This document shows positions 60,786 through 64,000 of a stretch of DNA of 64,000 bases, one piece after another (the first letter of the stretch is position 1; each line of letters begins with the position of its first letter). Origin of the DNA: Plantago major (lineage: Eukaryota; Streptophyta; Magnoliopsida; Lamiales; Plantaginaceae); contig CM048844.1 of assembly GCA_026545765.1 (NCBI GenBank), forward strand, positions 74,543,590 through 74,607,589, given 5' to 3'. Made by a program: the position numbers and the translations under genes. Under the pieces are notes generated by a model. That model had not been told where the DNA came from and did not search any database. It saw only the letters and a list, made by a program, of their open reading frames with translations.

Positions 60786-61188
60786 CACTGTGAAATGTCA
60801 CCAATACAATTCTACCGTAACAATTCAAATGCTTGGTAAATGTTCAAAATATGACTCTTTAAAGTGCCACCTATTAATGGGAAGTAACACTTTCAAGTGT
60901 AATGATATTGAGATGCAGTGACATTTATAAATGAAATGAATACTATCTGCAGTGACATTCTCAATGGTAACTAATAACTATTACAGTAACACTTGAAAGT
61001 GTTGGTTGAAATAGCTAATGTGGCATTGAATAAGATGCCATTGTACAATAGATTAGCGACATTTTAGAATTAGTCACCCCTCTTGAAGTGACACTTCATA
61101 GAAAATGTCATTGAAGTTTAATATGTCACCCAAAATAACAATTAATAACACTTTCGATGGTCATTAAATATCACGTTTGTTGTAGTGC
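60786..61188. mobile_element. CACTA-like terminal region (TTTGTTGTAGTG end)
   Basis: Ends TTTGTTGTAGTG at 61188. The preceding 400 bases repeat AGTGACATT/AGTAACACTT and their complements at least ten times, as expected for subterminal binding sites. A matching CACTACAACAAA start was not found; CACTGTGAAATG at 60786 is a weak candidate. Confidence 0.5.
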
Positions 61189-61630
61189 GTTTACCATCAA
61201 ATCTTAGTTAGAAAAATTCTTAGACAATATGATATTAAATTTAACAATATATTTTGCACCTATTATATATTCCAGCGCATACATTTTTCTATACATGTTT
61301 AAGTTATGACAATTAACAAGAGTCAGAAACACTCTACACTGGTATTCCGTCATTTTACTTTTAAACGGGTCGGGTTCTATCCAACCTCCTTTGAAATAAT
61401 GATGTTCATGTCCGGATCGGGCATATACTCGAACACTTTCCAAACCTTTGTGACAATACCCGAACTGTAACATTTTATGGTTAAGTTAGTAAAAAGTCCG
61501 GGAGAAGGGGGATATGTTGGGGGTGGTTGCCTAAAAAACCACCACAATAATTGAAATTATGTTTGTAGAATACTTTTTTTGTGTGTGGTGGGAGGAACAC
61601 ATACCACTCCAAGGGTTGTTGGGAACCAAC
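61189..61630 (-). other. Intergenic; small open frame of unknown origin
   Basis: The minus-strand frame 61473-61204 has a protein-like stretch (YARSGHEHHYFKGGWIEPDP) that could be an exon fragment of a gene or transposon protein. I do not recognise it. Confidence 0.3.
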
Positions 61631-61747
61631 CATGTTGATTTAGCGACGGATACGACTATCCGTCGTTAGCTAGCGATTCGTCGCTAGCTAACGACGGATA
61701 AAATTCGTCGCTAACTTGCCGTGGCTAAACATAGGAATTCTTGTAGT
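61631..61747. mobile_element. CACTA terminus
   Basis: Ends GAATTCTTGTAGTG at 61747, preceded by ATCCGTCGTTAGCTAGCGA-type inverted subterminal repeats. These share the CGACGGAT core with the element at 29260-30490. It could be the 5' end of the CACTA element whose coding fragment is at 57887-58720. Confidence 0.7.
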
Positions 61748-63055
61748 GAAATGCAATAAAACAAAAGGTGTAGAAGCTAACCAGATTGCCAAGTAGGCAA
61801 TGGTGCCGGAAACTTGAAAACGGTGTCAATCCTCAAAGGATCCATGGCTTCCTGTTCTGAGTAAGAAATACTACTGGTATTGAGACGATTTCCCAAGACT
61901 AGTAATTGGCAGATGAAGATGAACAAGAATCTTGCATGGTTGAAGCCTTTATATTGGAAATGAAAGCTGAGAAATACATTGTGTACAAGCATATTCCAAG
62001 CATCAAGTATCAAGGTTGTCATTGTTACAACCTTGAACACACAGAACTGATGATAGCTCTTTGTCAGTGTTCTAACAGGATAAGAAATGGATTATGGAGC
62101 TGAATTTGCCGTGCAAGAAATCACTATCAGGTATAGTTTTACCCTGTGAACTCTTGATGTGAATGGTGTCTTTGATTTTGTCTTGTAATATTTGAGAAAG
62201 TCGGTGGTTGTTTGAACTTTTTGCATAAGGTCAAAAAGGAGTATAACATTAAAGGGAAATTAGTTCTTAATGAACGCTGTTCCACATGTAAGGTGATTTG
62301 TTCATGACATTAGATTTGAAGATGAGCTTTTTAGGGGTGTATAATTATAACGCTAAAGACTCGGATATTGATCTTATCTAAACTGGTTCTATTTATTATT
62401 CTGGAAAGTATAATTAATGTATCAACTTTATGTTACAAATGCGATGATATGATTATCAAATCGAGGGCAATTGTTGTTATTGATTTCTTCAATGATTTTA
62501 CCAGTTGTTACATATCTGTAAAAAATTGTGGAGATTCATTGAGAACTAATATGATTGTGACTTCTTTTTACTGGAGATGTGTATAGATATGGATGGATCC
62601 GATGATTTTTATGGACAGTATAATTGACAATCAATGATGTTTTGTGCTAAGAGCAAATTTGGAAGCGTGCAAATAATGGAAATCTTTGCTTTGAGTGTTG
62701 TCAATGTTTTCAAGTTGGATTGTTCTGCATTTCCTGAAATGTACATTTATTGAGTTTTGATTATTTGATTTTAAGTAGTAATGATGACATGATAAAATCG
62801 AGAACATTAATTTTTCGTAATATAAACAAGATCGATATCTATATAATGTGTATCGATATCTATATAATATGTATTGATCTCGGTTTAATAAAAAAAAATA
62901 CATTTATTTTAACAGGACTACGAATATATTCATTTTATACTATTTCATCTATAATAACATCCATCTTGATTCATAATGCATGTGAAGCAGTTGAATCACT
63001 GATGTTGAATCTTGCAGTGTGGGAGCATATAAGTATTATAATTAAACTTAAATGT
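61748..63055. other. Intergenic sequence
   Basis: Several short open frames (for example 61906-62103) without recognised domains. A 19-base repeat of ATCGATATCTATATAATxTGTAT occurs near 62830-62870. Confidence 0.4.
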
Positions 63056-63061
63056 GATAGG

Positions 63062-63262
63062 TTTTGCACCATTGTATTAGTGGGGGCTTTCTACCGTCAG
63101 TCAAGGTTTTATGATCCAATAAAGAACCAAACTTATTTAAATGTTCCTGCTATTCTATATTTCCTCGAAATAGGAGCTCAACCCACAGTAACTGTTCATA
63201 ATCTATTAAAGAAAGCGGAAGTTTTTAAGGAACTTCCGTCCAATCAAACGAAATTAAATTAA
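63062..63262 (+). pseudogene. rps16: Plastid rps16 exon 2 fragment in nuclear DNA (NUPT)
   Basis: From about 63107 the frame reads [20 protein letters not shown], then [20 protein letters not shown] and ends LNQTK-like at 63259, TAA at 63260-63262. This is the C-terminal half of ribosomal protein S16 as coded in plastid DNA, with several substitutions. The first part of the exon (basic RSRREGRDL-type region) is missing or scrambled and there is no plastid intron or neighbouring trnQ sequence. Probably an old plastid insertion or a decayed copy of a transferred gene. Confidence 0.75.
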
Positions 63263-63287
63263 AGTAATACCAAGGGGGTACCAACTT

Positions 63288-63983
63288 AGTCAAGGTGTCG
63301 CCCTGACTAACGTCAGTCACCTATTTTAATCCACTAGATTAAAATTTCAACGGTGGAGATCGAATAATCTGTTCCTTTCCTTGAGAGTTATGCCATGGGT
63401 GTCGCAAAAGGTGTTGCTTTAACCGCCCTATCGCTTTAAATTATTTAACTATATTAAAATATATATATATATATTAAAAAATTACCTCTATTAAAAAATC
63501 AAAAAAAAAATTGAAATCACCTATCTTTTCCCTACCACCACCGACCGCCACCGCTTCCGCCGGAAATTTTTTTTTTTTTTTTTTGAAAGCTTCGATCGGA
63601 GTCACGCCGTAGCTCCGATCGGAGCTTCCATGGCGGAACGGAACTTCCACGGGGAAGCTCCGATCTGAACTTCCAGCGTGGAGATCCTGCTGAGCTTCCC
63701 GTGGAGATCACGGAAGCTCGATCTGAGCTTCCACACTCGGATCGAAGCTTAGGAAAAAAAAAAATTCCGGCGAAGCGGCGGTGGCTGGTGGCGGGGATTG
63801 GGGAAGAAGATATGTATTTAATTATTTTATTAAAATTAATGGAGAAATTAATAGTTTAAAAAAAAAAAAAATAGCGGTTGAAGACGATATAGAAGCGATT
63901 GATGGTGACACGAAGCGTGGTTGATGGCGAAGCGTTGACGGTTGATGGCGACACTGGTAGCGTTAGTCGGGGCGACACTGACT
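63288..63983. mobile_element. Inverted-repeat element with GGAGCTTCC-rich core
   Basis: Left AGTCAAGGTGTCGCCCTGAC and right GTCGGGGCGACACTGACT are inverted copies (one indel, one mismatch), followed inward by TAACG on both sides. The core 63575-63750 repeats GAGCTTCC/GGAAGCTC in both directions. No transposase. Target duplication not clear. Confidence 0.55.
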
Positions 63984-64000
63984 GATGAAAACTTCGTTGT

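Noticed and set aside
1..64000. tRNA or rRNA genes, bacterial operons, phage or defence systems
   Set aside because: None seen; the coding and repeat content is entirely that of a plant nuclear genome, apart from the plastid fragment.

Overview
This window looks like nuclear DNA from a flowering plant, most likely a eudicot. It is AT-rich, has split genes with GT..AG introns, and holds plant-specific gene families and dense plant-type transposable elements. A run of exactly 100 N (941-1040) shows it comes from a scaffolded draft. I cannot name the species from sequence alone.

Four loci look like host genes. (1) A 19-exon GH35 beta-galactosidase with a C-terminal lectin-like domain lies at 15088-20793 (+). 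It is complete in architecture but carries two small frameshifting deletions. (2) and (3) Two copies of a nine-span TM9SF/EMP70 (TMN) gene face opposite directions: copy A at 25584-28918 (-), intact with 639 codons, and copy B at 51478-55701 (+), with two 1-base deletions in exon 6. The copies share all seven exons and their 3' flanks. Their last exons are almost identical while introns and first exons have diverged, which suggests gene conversion. (4) A single-exon membrane-anchored methyltransferase-like gene lies at 41322-42005 (+). It is preceded by a decayed BTB/POZ-family pseudogene (39650-41173).

The rest is mostly mobile DNA. Positions 1-8900 are a pile of degenerate retroelements: pararetrovirus-like remains, a copia-type LTR, a minus-strand Tork-like copia element, and two copia 3' ends meeting head to head around a (TA)n tract. 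Positions 9.4-13 kb hold MITE-like elements and a long LTR with repeated TTGGCG/CGCCAA motifs. Positions 21.2-25.0 kb hold a MULE-type MITE with 9-bp target duplication, a Stowaway MITE, a solo-like LTR of a Sirevirus-like family, and a Tourist/Harbinger-like element. Positions 29.2-39.2 kb hold a CACTA element with gene-like cargo, a Helitron helicase remnant, a 1.64-kb LTR with primer-binding site, and a 4.0-kb hAT element with perfect 8-bp target duplication. Positions 44.6-50.2 kb hold an internally deleted Sirevirus-like element. Positions 56.4-64.0 kb hold more MITEs, a second copy of the 11.1-kb LTR family, CACTA pieces, a piece of plastid rps16, and an inverted-repeat element.

No operon-like or defence-like multi-gene system is present. 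The observations most worth following are the TMN inverted duplication with a conversion-like last exon, a recurring TGTTGASTCAACA palindrome in the Sirevirus-like family, and single-base losses in short homopolymers in several otherwise coding loci, which raise the question of decay versus assembly error.
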